A stretch of DNA of 64,000 nt from CBDATG01 sp965200145 (GCA_965200145.1 CBDATG010000001.1:1-64000), one strand, 5' to 3'; shown: positions 44,401-53,137, counted from the first letter of the stretch. The notes: generated from the sequence alone by a model not told the origin. Translations and numbers: made by a program.

Positions 44401-44863
44401 TGCGCGCTTCGTTGCCGATCCGCTATCCGTACTGGGATGGAATGGATTCCTAACAGGCGGGTTGTTCGCCATCGTCGCCGTCACGGCACTGGCTTTCGCC
44501 GTCAACGGTTGGACAACTTACAGGTTACGGAGCCTCGAGCTGGCCGTTCTGAGATCGCTTGGACTAACGCAACATCAGTGGGTGTGGCTCATCACACTAG
44601 AACAGGTGGTCCCGCCATTGATAGCCGCCGTGATCGGAACCGCCGTAGGTCTCGCACTGAGCACCGTGTTGTTGCCCTATATGGCAGGCGAAAATGTCGC
44701 AACCGTTGCCCCTCCGATGTTGGTAGAAATCGGGTGGCGCGCGTTTGGGTTGGCGTGCGGGTTGTTAGCCGTTGCGTTGGTGGTGAGCATCGGTTCGGTG
44801 ATCGTATGGACCGGAAAGCAACAGATCAACGTCGTGCTACGTGCCGGCGGTGGTATCGGATAG
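41498..44863 (+). CDS. Very large FtsX/MacB-type ABC transporter permease 2
   Basis: 1121 residues, with the same plan as its neighbour: an N-terminal span (VALTLAVAIASGVFIYLDAL), an extracellular domain, a four-span FtsX core (ISVSLMLAIGLVLAVASLSF with LRETESGIMRARGA), a second big extracellular domain and a C-terminal core with LELAVLRSLGLTQHQWVWL. The two proteins probably form a heterodimer. No ATPase gene of the LolD type lies next to them; the nearest, at 49391, has its own ABC-2 permease. Transported substrate unknown. Confidence 0.87.
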   Translation: MLPGLLQLMLRRAVSERHFVALRFVALTLAVAIASGVFIYLDALGQSALNQRLVQTDQANLNIAIRARTTAIGVEEHKKIESRIEGSVGDSLDVVLRETVWATKTATLLFDRDEVAWNNARAFIATVNRLQQTSALVEGSWPTPGNDSLQVAIGVDDAAYLGVSTGGTLKLSHPSDPASGFNVTVSGIFKRSDAIGEVWHALDTGLGANSQAFRFTPLLVSGASFTSEVGRLIPDSDARYYWILPVNADSIRARDAEAVLADFNAQGAQLQQDLLGFQRITRIDDVVKEHIDAASISVSLMLAIGLVLAVASLSFAVLVAARARELRETESGIMRARGAATRQELVLMAGENLTISAAALFIGPTLALGLVTISGRLPGLNALTGGTNFPASIAANAIWIAAIVAAVGAVVMILPSLTSSTTQVFQRLARPPHLTVIQRYYLDVPVLGLGIVFLWQLSRGELRFASDTLGADFNEQLALAMPAAVGIGVALTMLRFMPMAAAAVSNGFSRIQSALRVSPAVTLALWTLARNPRSNFGLMLLVILAMCIATLAAVLGPSLRVHAAESARYLVGADARVSNMIVRSQPRLASQVSRVETIDGIATVSTAARAAATVSTPSGTEAVTVLGIDPETFASVAHWRRDFGATSASEIVDSISSDVPTGIPIPPGTVMLTALVKPDLRRGDAGLTARLRGASGRYYSLTVGTLVPRSVTLAAMEQFPCEDVGFSEDDEPLAPEDWCRIGAPLTAAQLEEGESTDLTLEYIGISLRPSENSIQLGVGSVAVADISAVLADGNVVKLTSWDDIVAQRTPGGGFGDLGARIDPASRTGNDGAILTWSQPTAREIKGVRVGNQNPIVKVIGGRWFRDTAGVRVGDTIRIYMGRQEVEVEFQEFVDYFPTFGSARTPILIADLSKVRDILAVADPTASDVINELWIDIDNADDPALDQVRELLSVALSGPPVVQHESAERARFVADPLSVLGWNGFLTGGLFAIVAVTALAFAVNGWTTYRLRSLELAVLRSLGLTQHQWVWLITLEQVVPPLIAAVIGTAVGLALSTVLLPYMAGENVATVAPPMLVEIGWRAFGLACGLLAVALVVSIGSVIVWTGKQQINVVLRAGGGIG

Positions 44864-44945
44864 CTACCTGCCAGACACGCCTGACAACGCGAAGCGTCCG
44901 TGCGCCGCACCCTCGTCGTCTAGATCAAACCTCCGCGAGCGTCAC

Positions 44946-45022
44946 TGGTGACGCGCCGGGGACTCGAACCCCGAACCTAGTGATTAAGAGTCACTTGCTC
45001 TGCCAAATTGAGCTAGCGCGCC
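44946..45022 (-). tRNA. tRNA-Lys (anticodon CTT), CCA encoded
   Basis: The minus strand folds into a full cloverleaf: acceptor GGCGCGC paired with GCGCGTC, D arm around GCTCAATTTGGCAGAGC, anticodon stem AGTGA/TCACT with loop CTCTTAA giving anticodon CTT, and T arm CGGGG-TTCGAGT-CCCCG. Discriminator A is followed by an encoded CCA (44946-44948). It reads AAG codons. It lies between the second FtsX-type gene and the cyclase-family gene. Confidence 0.95.
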
Positions 45023-45028
45023 GATTCC

Positions 45029-45037
45029 GATTCTATC
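45029..45037 (-). promoter_or_regulatory. GATAGAATC promoter element of tRNA-Lys
   Basis: On the minus strand GATAGAATC ends 6 bases before the tRNA 5' end, so TAGAAT is placed exactly where a -10 element would make transcription begin at or near the mature 5' end. This is the best support for reading the nonamer as a promoter. Confidence 0.5.
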
Positions 45038-45172
45038 CGCTACGGTCCGCGGCGACCTGCGATCCAATCACCGCCAACTGCCAGCCAATGCCCATTCTGA
45101 TTCGACCCGAACGGCGATAGGTTATCGTTAAGTCGCGCCGATTGAGAATCAGCCCGCAAGGATTCGCTTGAG

Positions 45173-46117
45173 ATGTTTGACAATCCACCCTCGCAGGATG
45201 ATTTGTTGCGTTGGCTTGAACGTGACCTGAACAATTGGGGCCGGTGGGGCAACGATGATGAACGTGGCACGCTAAACCGCTTAAGCGCAGACGCTACGAC
45301 GCGCGCAGTCAAGTTGGTTGAGGAAGGTGTAACAGTTTCTTGCGCGAGGCCAGTCGGTTGGGAGGCCGCCGTGGATGTCCCACGACCTCCGCAACACTAC
45401 ATGATCGGGTCCGGGGACGTTTACCGCCCGGGCGAAGGACCAGACCGACAGGTTGCGATCGACTACTTCGGATTGGTGTTCCACGGACATACGGTGACAC
45501 ACATCGACTCTCTGGCGCACTTCTTCTGGGACGGCAGGGCCTACAACGGTCGTCCGTCGTCCGTTGTCTCGGTGTCCGACGGGGCGACCGAGCTGGACGT
45601 GACTGCCGCCTGCGGGGGCATCGTTACGCGCGGCGTGCTGGTTGACACGCCGATGCTCAGGGGCACCGAGGTAGTTGAGCGAGGCGACGGTGTCGGGCTT
45701 GAAGACATCCGAAACGCCGAGAGGCAATGCGGTTTTGAGGTTAGCACTGGTGATGTGCTGCTGCTACGTACTGGACAACTCGGACTGCGTGAGAAACGTG
45801 GCCCAGTTGATGCATACGTAGCTGGGTCGGCGGGACCTAGGCCGGAGATTCTGCCCTTCATCCACGAACGTGAGGTCGCGGTGATGGGCTCGGATACCGG
45901 CAACGATGTTCAACCTTCACCATATGAGCGGTTCACAAACCCAGTGCATCAAGTCGGCATAGTGGGAATGGGGCTCTGGATCCTTGACAACGCGTGGCTC
46001 GACGACCTCGCGGCCGTTTGTGCAACTCGCCAGCGTTGGCACTTCATGGTCGCTATCCTGCCACTTCGCCTTCCTACCGTTACAGGTTCCCCTGTCAATC
46101 CAGTGGCCATCTTCTAG
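45173..46117 (+). CDS. Cyclase-family metal-dependent hydrolase (kynurenine formamidase-like)
   Basis: 314 residues. The family motif HGHTVTHIDSLAHFFWDG corresponds to the HxGTHxDxPxH metal site, with Gly-Thr replaced by Thr-Val-Thr. FEVSTGDVLLLRTGQ, VAVMGSDTGND and PVHQVGIVGMGLWILDN follow as in the putative cyclase (PF04199) family. It may hydrolyse an N-formyl amide, a lactone or isatin-type compound using Mn or Zn. The gene stands between tRNA-Lys (other strand) and the YyaL-like gene. Confidence 0.88.
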   Translation: MFDNPPSQDDLLRWLERDLNNWGRWGNDDERGTLNRLSADATTRAVKLVEEGVTVSCARPVGWEAAVDVPRPPQHYMIGSGDVYRPGEGPDRQVAIDYFGLVFHGHTVTHIDSLAHFFWDGRAYNGRPSSVVSVSDGATELDVTAACGGIVTRGVLVDTPMLRGTEVVERGDGVGLEDIRNAERQCGFEVSTGDVLLLRTGQLGLREKRGPVDAYVAGSAGPRPEILPFIHEREVAVMGSDTGNDVQPSPYERFTNPVHQVGIVGMGLWILDNAWLDDLAAVCATRQRWHFMVAILPLRLPTVTGSPVNPVAIF

Positions 46118-46256
46118 GCGGTCCCATCGCGCAGGGCGTAATCGACTGGCTGACCCCATTTCGCATGATGCAATATTCGGCAGTTGGCAGCGTAGTCCGT
46201 TGCAGGCGAAATGGATACGGCGTGATACTGCTAGAACGATTGAACGGTACTGAGTA

Positions 46257-48338
46257 ATGTCTAACCGACTCGCAAACGAAACATCGCCTTACCTGCTCCA
46301 GCACAAGGACAACCCTGTCGATTGGTATCCGTGGGGTGACGACGCTCTCAATGCAGCTAAAGAGAGCGGGAAGCCGATATTTCTGAGCATCGGATACTCG
46401 GCATGCCACTGGTGCCACGTCATGGAGCGGGAATCGTTCGAAGACGCAGAAATCGCCGAACTAATGAATCGGCTGTTCGTCAACATCAAGGTTGATCGAG
46501 AAGAACGCCCTGACCTCGACTCGATCTACATGTCGGCTGTGCAAGCAATGACCGGCCACGGCGGCTGGCCGATGTCGGTGTTTCTCACTCCTGATGGTGA
46601 ACCGTTCTACGGCGGAACTTACTTCCCGAACGATGAGCGCGGAGGGATGCCGTCGTTCCCGCGGGTCTTGCAGTCGGTCTACGATGCTTACCGAAACAGA
46701 CGCGCCGACATTTTAGGGAACAGCACCCGCCTCGTTGAGGCGATCAGATCGCGGACTCAAGCGCAACGGAGCATTGAACCAATCACCAGCGCGCTGTTCA
46801 GTAACGCGTTTCGCGTGCTCTCCGCAGATTTTGATGACATCCGCGGCGGAACTGGCTTGCAACCGAAGTTCCCGCAACCGACGCTGTACGAGTTTCTGTT
46901 GGCCCACGCTACGACCTCGGGAAACACCGACGCGCTGACATTCACTAACTTGACGCTCAAAAAGATGTCGGAAGGCGGAATCCACGACCAGGTGGGCGGC
47001 GGTTTCCATCGTTATTCGGTCGACTCGGTATGGCTGGTCCCCCACTTCGAGAAGATGCTCTATGACAATGCACAGATTGCATCCCTCTATTGTCATGCAT
47101 GGATGGCGAGCGGTAACCAAGCTTTCAAGGATGTCGCAACGACTACTCTCGAGTACCTCAGGCGAGAGATGTTGCACCCTCCGAGCGGCGCGTTTTGGTC
47201 CGCAACCGATGCAGACTCGGAAGGCGAAGAAGGGCTATTTTTCGTTTGGAGTCATTCCGAATTCATGGACGTGCTAGGCGACGGGTCAGGGGATGTCGTC
47301 GGTTCTTACTGGGGAGTTGAACGCGACGGCAACTTTGAAGGGCGTAACATCCTGAACGTAGTCGCGAGCAAGGAAGCAGTGGCGCGCAGGTTTAATATCG
47401 GAGTTCACGAGCTCGAAGCGAAGATCGCGCGGGCGCGGAGGTTGCTTTACGAGCGTCGCGCACTACGCGTACCGCCCATGACAGATGACAAAGCGGTCAC
47501 TTCCTGGAACGCGTTGGCATTGCGGGCATTCGTTGAATCGGGAGCCATGCTCGGGCGGCAGGACTGGATAGAGATCGCGAAGGGAAATGCCGAATTCTTG
47601 ACGCGAACTATGATGCTCCCGAACGGCAGGTTGATGCGGACCTTTAAGCCATCCAATGATTCAACAAGCGGCACTCTATCGCCCATTCTCGGATTTCTTG
47701 AAGACTACGGATACTTGGCCGATGCTCTGTTGACCCTGTACCAAGCTGACTTTGAAACAAGGTGGTTACGCGAGGCGCATCGCTTGTGCCAAGAAGCGAT
47801 ACGCCTTTTCTGGGACGAAGAAGAATCCGCCTTCTATGACACTGGAATCGATCAAGAGCATCTGGTCGTTCGGCCGCGCGACATCTTCGACAACGCCCAA
47901 CCGAGCGGTTGTGCTGCCATCACTTTCGCTCTGCTACGATGCGCCGAGTTCACCGGCGACCATGAATTGGCGAGATACGCGACGCAGAGTCTGCGTAGTG
48001 CCGTACCGCTGATGCAACACGCCCCGAGCGCGGTCACTTGGTGGTTGCGAGCCGCACAGTTCTATGCAAATCCTGTCATACAAGTGGCCATCGTCGGTGA
48101 AAGGGATAACCCGAGAACTCGCGAACTGCTCGCAGAGGTGCGTTCAGGTTTCCGACCGCACTGCATCCTTGCGCTGCATGATCCGAAAGATCCAAGTCGG
48201 GATGCGTCGGACCTTCCCCTGTTCGAAGGCAGATCGATGATTGGCGGCGAACCAACCGCATACGTTTGCCGAGACTACGTCTGCGATCTGCCCGTGACTA
48301 AGCCTGCTGCGTTGCGTCAACAGTTGCAGACGGGTTAG
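46257..48338 (+). CDS. Thioredoxin-domain protein of the YyaL/spermatogenesis-associated 20 family
   Basis: 693 residues, normal family length. The N-terminal DUF255 thioredoxin-like domain begins NRLANETSPYLLQHKDNPVDW and carries CHWC within YSACHWCHVMERESF, then GHGGWPMSVFLTPDGEP and FYGGTYFP. The rest is an (alpha/alpha) barrel like that of N-acylglucosamine epimerases (DDKAVTSWNALALRA, GYLADALLTLY). Its biochemical role is not established. Its stop overlaps the end of a small ORF on the other strand by 4 bases. Confidence 0.93.
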   Translation: MSNRLANETSPYLLQHKDNPVDWYPWGDDALNAAKESGKPIFLSIGYSACHWCHVMERESFEDAEIAELMNRLFVNIKVDREERPDLDSIYMSAVQAMTGHGGWPMSVFLTPDGEPFYGGTYFPNDERGGMPSFPRVLQSVYDAYRNRRADILGNSTRLVEAIRSRTQAQRSIEPITSALFSNAFRVLSADFDDIRGGTGLQPKFPQPTLYEFLLAHATTSGNTDALTFTNLTLKKMSEGGIHDQVGGGFHRYSVDSVWLVPHFEKMLYDNAQIASLYCHAWMASGNQAFKDVATTTLEYLRREMLHPPSGAFWSATDADSEGEEGLFFVWSHSEFMDVLGDGSGDVVGSYWGVERDGNFEGRNILNVVASKEAVARRFNIGVHELEAKIARARRLLYERRALRVPPMTDDKAVTSWNALALRAFVESGAMLGRQDWIEIAKGNAEFLTRTMMLPNGRLMRTFKPSNDSTSGTLSPILGFLEDYGYLADALLTLYQADFETRWLREAHRLCQEAIRLFWDEEESAFYDTGIDQEHLVVRPRDIFDNAQPSGCAAITFALLRCAEFTGDHELARYATQSLRSAVPLMQHAPSAVTWWLRAAQFYANPVIQVAIVGERDNPRTRELLAEVRSGFRPHCILALHDPKDPSRDASDLPLFEGRSMIGGEPTAYVCRDYVCDLPVTKPAALRQQLQTG

Positions 48339-48511
48339 CTTGCATTGGCAGATTCGTCGTCAGAGCCGCGCTTCGCCTGACCGCGCTTGACAGCATCGCG
48401 CCAAGCGCGACGGTCGCGCAACATGTCCCAATGTACGCGCAACGCGGCTAGAATCCCAGCGATGCTCGTGCCTCCCGCTGCTAACCAAATGTCCGATGTC
48501 GATCTGCACAT
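48335..48511 (-). CDS. Small single-span membrane protein, 58 residues
   Basis: Minus-strand ATG at 48511 to TAA at 48335. Residues 8-25 (IWLAAGGTSIAGILAALR) form a short hydrophobic segment, followed by a strongly basic stretch (MLRDRRAWRDAVKRGQAKR) and an acidic, Ser-rich tail. It lies 51 bases after the ABC-2 permease stop in the same orientation, so it may belong to that exporter operon. No strong ribosome site is visible. The protein composition (membrane segment plus cytoplasmic basic tail) looks real rather than random, but no family is recognised. Confidence 0.5.
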   Translation of the reverse strand: MCRSTSDIWLAAGGTSIAGILAALRVHWDMLRDRRAWRDAVKRGQAKRGSDDESANAS

Positions 48512-48562
48512 GCTCGGGTTACAACCGCTGGCACGCCGCGTTTTCGTTGGACTTGTAGTGCG

Positions 48563-49363
48563 TCACTGCAAGTCACGTCGATTGAATGCTAATCCGCCAA
48601 TCACGATACTGGTCACCGTAACCGCGACCAATACCGCCGCGTGCCAAGGCGTCAGGCCGTCCACGAAAGGCATCCCGCCGATGTAGTAGTAGATGACTGA
48701 GACGTACTGCGTAGGCTCCAACCAACTGACCAGCGGCGCGATGATGTTGAGCAAGTAACCGATGCCTGCCACCGCGCTAGCAATCGCTATGGACTGCCCT
48801 TTGCTTCCTGTGGCAGCACCAATCGAGAGTGCCAACCCGCCGACCGTCAACGACAGCATGAGCAAACTGAATGACTGGGCCGCGAGACCGGAGTACGAGA
48901 AATCGTAACCTCGCACCCAGCTCCCTACAAGAAGCGACAGTGCGACTGCCAAGACCGGTAACATCAGAGATACCATCATCGCGAGCGTCTTCTCCGCGTA
49001 TATCCGCGTTCGACTGACAGGGTTCGCGGCGAGTTGGTCCAGGGTGTTCGCCTCCTCTTCACCGGCGATTGCGGTCTGGCCTAGGAATATCGAGAACGCA
49101 ATCATGATCGCCGCGCCCAGGAACGAGTATGGTTGCGTCGTGAAGAAGCCCTCGGGAGTGCCGAACTGCACAGCATCGCCGATGAGATTCTGCCACCAGT
49201 CGGGCAGCTGATCAAGTAGCTCACTGATGGATGCACTTGCACCGAACTCGGGGAATAGCAGAGACACATATAGACCGACAACAAACATGGACGCTGAGAC
49301 GATTACCGTGCTACGCCTGCGGTCGCGAAGCGTCTTTAGGAAAACGTTGGAGTAACTGGACAT
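48563..49363 (-). CDS. ABC-2 type exporter permease
   Basis: 266 residues with about six hydrophobic spans, in the arrangement of ABC-2 membrane proteins: an N-terminal span after RRSTVIVSASMFVVGLYVS, an extracellular loop, and a cytoplasmic coupling segment GEEEANTLDQLAANPVSRTRIYAEK, which resembles those of drug and Cu-transport exporters. The partner ATPase is encoded 27 bases upstream. It probably exports a drug, lipid or peptide; the substrate cannot be read. Confidence 0.88.
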   Translation of the reverse strand: MSSYSNVFLKTLRDRRRSTVIVSASMFVVGLYVSLLFPEFGASASISELLDQLPDWWQNLIGDAVQFGTPEGFFTTQPYSFLGAAIMIAFSIFLGQTAIAGEEEANTLDQLAANPVSRTRIYAEKTLAMMVSLMLPVLAVALSLLVGSWVRGYDFSYSGLAAQSFSLLMLSLTVGGLALSIGAATGSKGQSIAIASAVAGIGYLLNIIAPLVSWLEPTQYVSVIYYYIGGMPFVDGLTPWHAAVLVAVTVTSIVIGGLAFNRRDLQ

Positions 49364-49390
49364 CGGCCGATATAACAGGTTGATCTGGAT

Positions 49391-50290
49391 CTACTCGTCG
49401 TCCGAGTACAGCGTCAGCACAACATCTTCCAGCGTTGACCGTTGGCTCTCGAATCGCACAACATCACGCCGGCTCGCTACTTTGATCACACCGTCGATTG
49501 CTCCCTCGCCCGCGACGTTTAGTCTCAAGGTCCTTCCCCGCGCATCGTCAACGTGCACACCCGCCAACGCGTCGAACTCGCTTGCGCTCGTGGGATCTGT
49601 GAACTCTATCTCGACCGACCAGGTGTTCAACGCCGTGAGGCTCGAAACGGTGTTGATCGCGACCGATTCTCCGTTGCGAATAATGCACACACGGTCTGCA
49701 GTGGCCTCAACTTCCGACAGCACATGCGACGATAGCAACACCGTCTTGCCGTTGTCGCGCTCGTCGATAATCAGGTCCTGGAACTCTTTCTGCAACAGCG
49801 GGTCCAGACCCGATGTCGGTTCGTCGAGAATCAACAGATCGGGATCGTTCATGAATGCCTGCACCAGTCCGACCTTCTGTCGGTTGCCCTTTGAGAGCTC
49901 CTTGATTTTGCGAGTGGGATCTAGCTCGAATCTCTCGCACATCTCCGTAAACCTCTGCCTCGGTTTACCGCGCAGACTGGAGAAGTACGATGCCACATCA
50001 TCGGCCGTCATGTAGTTGTAAGTGACGAAGTCGCCAGGGAGGTATCCCACACGACCGCGAATCGCAATACCGTCCCGGCGAGGGTCCATCCCGAAGACGG
50101 TAGCACTGCCCGATGTCGGCCGGATGAAGTCGAGGAGTAGACGGACGGTCGTTGTCTTTCCTGCACCGTTGGGACCTAGAAGGCCGAATATCTCGCCCTC
50201 GTAGACCTCAAACTCGAGGTCCTGGATGCCCGTTACATCGCCGTAACGCTTCGTCAGGCGATCGAGCTTGATTACGGCTGCACTTTTCAC
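49391..50290 (-). CDS. ABC exporter ATPase (CcmA/drug-resistance type)
   Basis: 299 residues. Walker A GLLGPNGAGKTTTVRLL, signature LSKGNRQKVGLVQAF, Walker B DLLILDEPTSGLD and the H-loop LLSSHVLSEVE are intact. The signature reads LSKGN instead of LSGGQ, which is common in this subfamily. It drives the ABC-2 permease encoded next. nadA follows upstream by 17 bases on the same strand, so the exporter may be transcribed with it. Confidence 0.93.
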   Translation of the reverse strand: MKSAAVIKLDRLTKRYGDVTGIQDLEFEVYEGEIFGLLGPNGAGKTTTVRLLLDFIRPTSGSATVFGMDPRRDGIAIRGRVGYLPGDFVTYNYMTADDVASYFSSLRGKPRQRFTEMCERFELDPTRKIKELSKGNRQKVGLVQAFMNDPDLLILDEPTSGLDPLLQKEFQDLIIDERDNGKTVLLSSHVLSEVEATADRVCIIRNGESVAINTVSSLTALNTWSVEIEFTDPTSASEFDALAGVHVDDARGRTLRLNVAGEGAIDGVIKVASRRDVVRFESQRSTLEDVVLTLYSDDE

Positions 50291-50307
50291 CGAGGCGCGC
50301 TGCTGTT

Positions 50308-51543
50308 CTAACCAGCTACCTCAAGCATGCGGTCAATGGCAACCAGGGCGTCGCGCTTCGTGTCTGCGTCCACACTCACCACGTTGATGCCCACGCCTGC
50401 CATGATGCCTTCAAGGACCCAAAGGACATATGCGGGATGGATCCTGTACATTGTGGCGCAGGGACAGACGACCGGGTCTAGGCAGAAAATCCGCTTGTCG
50501 GGGTGCGAGTCGCGCAAGCGATTGACCATGTTGATCTCGGTGCCGATCGCCCAAGTCGTGCCTGAAGGCGCATTCTCAACCGTCGTGCGGATAAACTCCG
50601 TCGAACCGTTGAAATCTGCCGCATCAACCACCTCAGTGGTGCACTCCGGATGGACAAGCACTCGGACATCTGGATACTCTCGACGGGACTCAGTGATCTG
50701 TCGCACGGTGAAACGCGTATGTACCGAGCAGTGGCCCTGCCATAGCACCACCTTCGAGTCGCGTATCTCTTGCTCGCTGAGTCCTCCCATTGGCTTGAAC
50801 GGATTCCAAACCACCATCGACTCTGCCGGAATGCCGCCGGCCAGCCCAGTATTGCGGCCTAGGTGCTGGTCCGGAAGGAAGAGGACCCGTTTGCCGCGAT
50901 CAAACGCCCACTTGAACGCCTTATCAGCGTTTGACGAGGTGCAGATTAGACCGCCGTTCCTGCCGCACAGTGCCTTGATCGCAGCGGTGGAATTCATATA
51001 CGCAACCGGGACGACCTCCTGCATCCCACTCCCGTCCGCAGTGCCGAGAACGTCTGTCAGGTCATCCCAAGCGTCGTCCACATCTTCTGTTGGCGCCATA
51101 TCCGCCATGGAGCAACCCGCTGCCATGTTCGGGAGGATGACATGCTGATCGTCAGCCGTCAGAACGTCCGCCGTTTCGGCCATGAAGTGGACGCCACAGA
51201 ACACAATCCACTTCGCTTGTTCCGTTGCTGCTGCTTGCTTGGACAGCAGATACGAGTCGCCTCTGAAATCGGCGAACTGAATAACATCGTCGCGTTGGTA
51301 ATGGTGCCCGAGCACCGTTACCTTGGTGCCAAGTTCCTTCCTCGCGTACCGAATTCCTTCCTCAACATGCTCCGGGGTCATCCTGAGGTAGCGAGTAGGC
51401 ACCTTTTGCCACCGCACGCCGGCGTTGAACTCGTCCTCGAGGGTCCGCGTTCTGAGGTTGCCGTCGGTCTGACAGAATGCAGACTGCTCCAACTCTGTTA
51501 TCGGGATGATCCGACGTTCGGAACGCGATGCAACGTTAACCAT
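50308..51543 (-). CDS. nadA: Quinolinate synthase NadA
   Basis: 411 residues, the longer NadA type. Conserved pieces: VTVLGHHYQRDDVIQFAD, IVFCGVHFMAETADVL and NMAAGCSMADM, then HPECTTEVVDAAD and CPCATMYRIHPAYVLW. The Cys residues in GCSMAD, HPECTT and the VCPC segment are candidates for the three [4Fe-4S] ligands. The enzyme condenses iminoaspartate with dihydroxyacetone phosphate to quinolinate for NAD. nadB and nadC are not in the window. A small hairpin lies just upstream. Confidence 0.95.
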   Translation of the reverse strand: MVNVASRSERRIIPITELEQSAFCQTDGNLRTRTLEDEFNAGVRWQKVPTRYLRMTPEHVEEGIRYARKELGTKVTVLGHHYQRDDVIQFADFRGDSYLLSKQAAATEQAKWIVFCGVHFMAETADVLTADDQHVILPNMAAGCSMADMAPTEDVDDAWDDLTDVLGTADGSGMQEVVPVAYMNSTAAIKALCGRNGGLICTSSNADKAFKWAFDRGKRVLFLPDQHLGRNTGLAGGIPAESMVVWNPFKPMGGLSEQEIRDSKVVLWQGHCSVHTRFTVRQITESRREYPDVRVLVHPECTTEVVDAADFNGSTEFIRTTVENAPSGTTWAIGTEINMVNRLRDSHPDKRIFCLDPVVCPCATMYRIHPAYVLWVLEGIMAGVGINVVSVDADTKRDALVAIDRMLEVAG

Positions 51544-51557
51544 AGTTCTGCGGGGGT

Positions 51558-51572
51558 GGCGTTGAAAACGCC
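51558..51572. promoter_or_regulatory. Hairpin in nadA leader
   Basis: GGCGTT, loop gaa, AACGCC is a perfect 6-bp stem 14 bases before the nadA start. On the minus strand it is preceded by a TTAGAATC (51603-51610), a -10-like element. No ribosome site of consensus type is visible, so the hairpin could affect translation or act as a terminator after miaB. Confidence 0.35.
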
Positions 51573-51666
51573 GGTGATGATAGTGTAGGGAAATATTACG
51601 TCGATTCTAACACAGAAACTGCATACTTACGCCAGTAGTTCGCTTACCAATCGGTAGACAATAAGG

Positions 51667-53043
51667 CTATCCGTAGAGGGTGCCTACGCTTCGGTCCACC
51701 CTCGCTGTCGTTTCAACGAATTCCGTCTGCCCACCACCGGTCAAATGGCGGGTAGGAGCCCCCACTAGCGAGAAGGGAGTACTGTCAACGATCTGCACCC
51801 CGATCGTCTGACCGACTCGACCATCTAAGCCGTTCTCAGTCTCCATGTAGACCAGCTTGTCAAGCCTCGAGCGCCCGTACACCCGTCCGCGTTGTTTTCC
51901 CTCAATCAACACATCTGCCGGGACACCAACAAGCGACCCGTTAATTTCGCGTTGAATGTGCTGCTGGAACTCATCTAGGTATCGATGCCGTTTGCGCTTT
52001 TCGGCGACTTCGACATCATCAGGCATGGTCCGAGACGCGAGCGTCCCGGGTCGTTCCGAATAAATCGCGGAGTGCACTTTGTCGAACCGTACGCGACTCA
52101 AGACATCCATCGTCTGCAAGAATTGGGCTTCGGTTTCGCCAGGAAACCCGACAATTACGTCGGTCGTCAACGTCACGGTTCCGCCGATCGTCTGACGGAC
52201 TTCGTCCACCTTCTCTAGGTACTGAGTCCGCGTGTAACCACGCCGCATGTTGGACAGCACAGTATCGTCACCGGCTTGAAACGGCAGGTTGACCACCTCG
52301 CAGACCTTAGGCAGGTCTCGGATGGCGTTGATGATCCGCCGAGACATGTCGTTTGGATGAGACGTAAGGAATCGCACCCGCTCTATGCCGGTAATATCGT
52401 TGACCGCCGAGAGCAGGTCGGCAAGATCTAGGCGTCGCGGCAAGTCGTGGCCATAGGAGTCAACGTTTTGTCCCAGCAACGTCACCTCTTTCACGCCGCG
52501 TTGGACGAGCCGACCGATCTCGTCAAGTAGCTCTGATTGCGGCCGACTCGTTTCCCTTCCCCTCCTGTATGGGATGATGCAGAATGAGCAGAACTTGTCG
52601 CAACCGTGAGTGATCGGCACGTAGGTCGCGACTTTGGGGGAATCCGGCACAATTGATGTCAAGCAACCGTCGCTGTCAGGATAGTCATAACCATGCTTCA
52701 ATGCGACCGCCTGAACAATGGGCTCAAACTCCTGCGGTCGAGCCCATACGTCAACCTGCGGGAATCTGTGCTTCAGGTCGGATTTGTCCGGTCCAACCAT
52801 GCAACCCATAACCGCGAGGAGACGACCTGGATTCCGCCGTTTAACTGTCTTAAGCTTGCCGAGTAGCCCGGTCGCCGTGTCTTCCGCTGACTGCCTGACC
52901 ACACAAGTATTCAGTACGACGACATCCGCGTCGTCAATCTCGCCCTCGCGCTGCAATCCCATCGCTGCCATGCCCGCCGAGACACGGTCCGAGTCTGCCA
53001 CGTTCATTTGGCAGCCCACCGTCCAAACGTGGAAAGATGTCAT
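51667..53043 (-). CDS. miaB: tRNA-2-methylthio-N6-dimethylallyladenosine synthase MiaB
   Basis: 458 residues. The N-terminal MTTase domain has VGCQMNVADSDR, VLNTCVVRQSAED and VMGCMVG, whose three Cys bind the auxiliary cluster. The radical SAM motif is HGCDKFCSFCIIPYRRGRE (CxxxCxxC). The TRAM domain lies near residues 385-445. The QMN pattern favours MiaB over MtaB. It adds a methylthio group to i6A37 of tRNA. It diverges from the RDD gene. Confidence 0.94.
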   Translation of the reverse strand: MTSFHVWTVGCQMNVADSDRVSAGMAAMGLQREGEIDDADVVVLNTCVVRQSAEDTATGLLGKLKTVKRRNPGRLLAVMGCMVGPDKSDLKHRFPQVDVWARPQEFEPIVQAVALKHGYDYPDSDGCLTSIVPDSPKVATYVPITHGCDKFCSFCIIPYRRGRETSRPQSELLDEIGRLVQRGVKEVTLLGQNVDSYGHDLPRRLDLADLLSAVNDITGIERVRFLTSHPNDMSRRIINAIRDLPKVCEVVNLPFQAGDDTVLSNMRRGYTRTQYLEKVDEVRQTIGGTVTLTTDVIVGFPGETEAQFLQTMDVLSRVRFDKVHSAIYSERPGTLASRTMPDDVEVAEKRKRHRYLDEFQQHIQREINGSLVGVPADVLIEGKQRGRVYGRSRLDKLVYMETENGLDGRVGQTIGVQIVDSTPFSLVGAPTRHLTGGGQTEFVETTARVDRSVGTLYG

Positions 53044-53137
53044 CGTCTTGGAGATTCCTTGCGAAGTTGGCGGCGCGCTTAGTGCGTCGTCCTTCTATCA
53101 AGGATAATTTCCCGCATGTCACCGACACTGCATAGCA

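Noticed and set aside
44437..45120. 227-residue plus-strand frame across the end of the second permease gene and the tRNA
   Set aside because: It covers the conserved C-terminus of the permease in another frame and runs through tRNA-Lys, so it is not a gene.
46156..46214. 9-bp inverted repeat (CCATTTCGC / GCGAAATGG) upstream of the YyaL-like gene
   Set aside because: The loop is 41 bases long; several such matches are expected by chance in 64 kb.
50866..50885. Sequence resembling the SRP RNA apical loop (GGTCCGGAAGGAAG)
   Set aside because: It is the reverse complement of the conserved nadA coding motif FLPDQHLG, and no SRP-like stem surrounds it.
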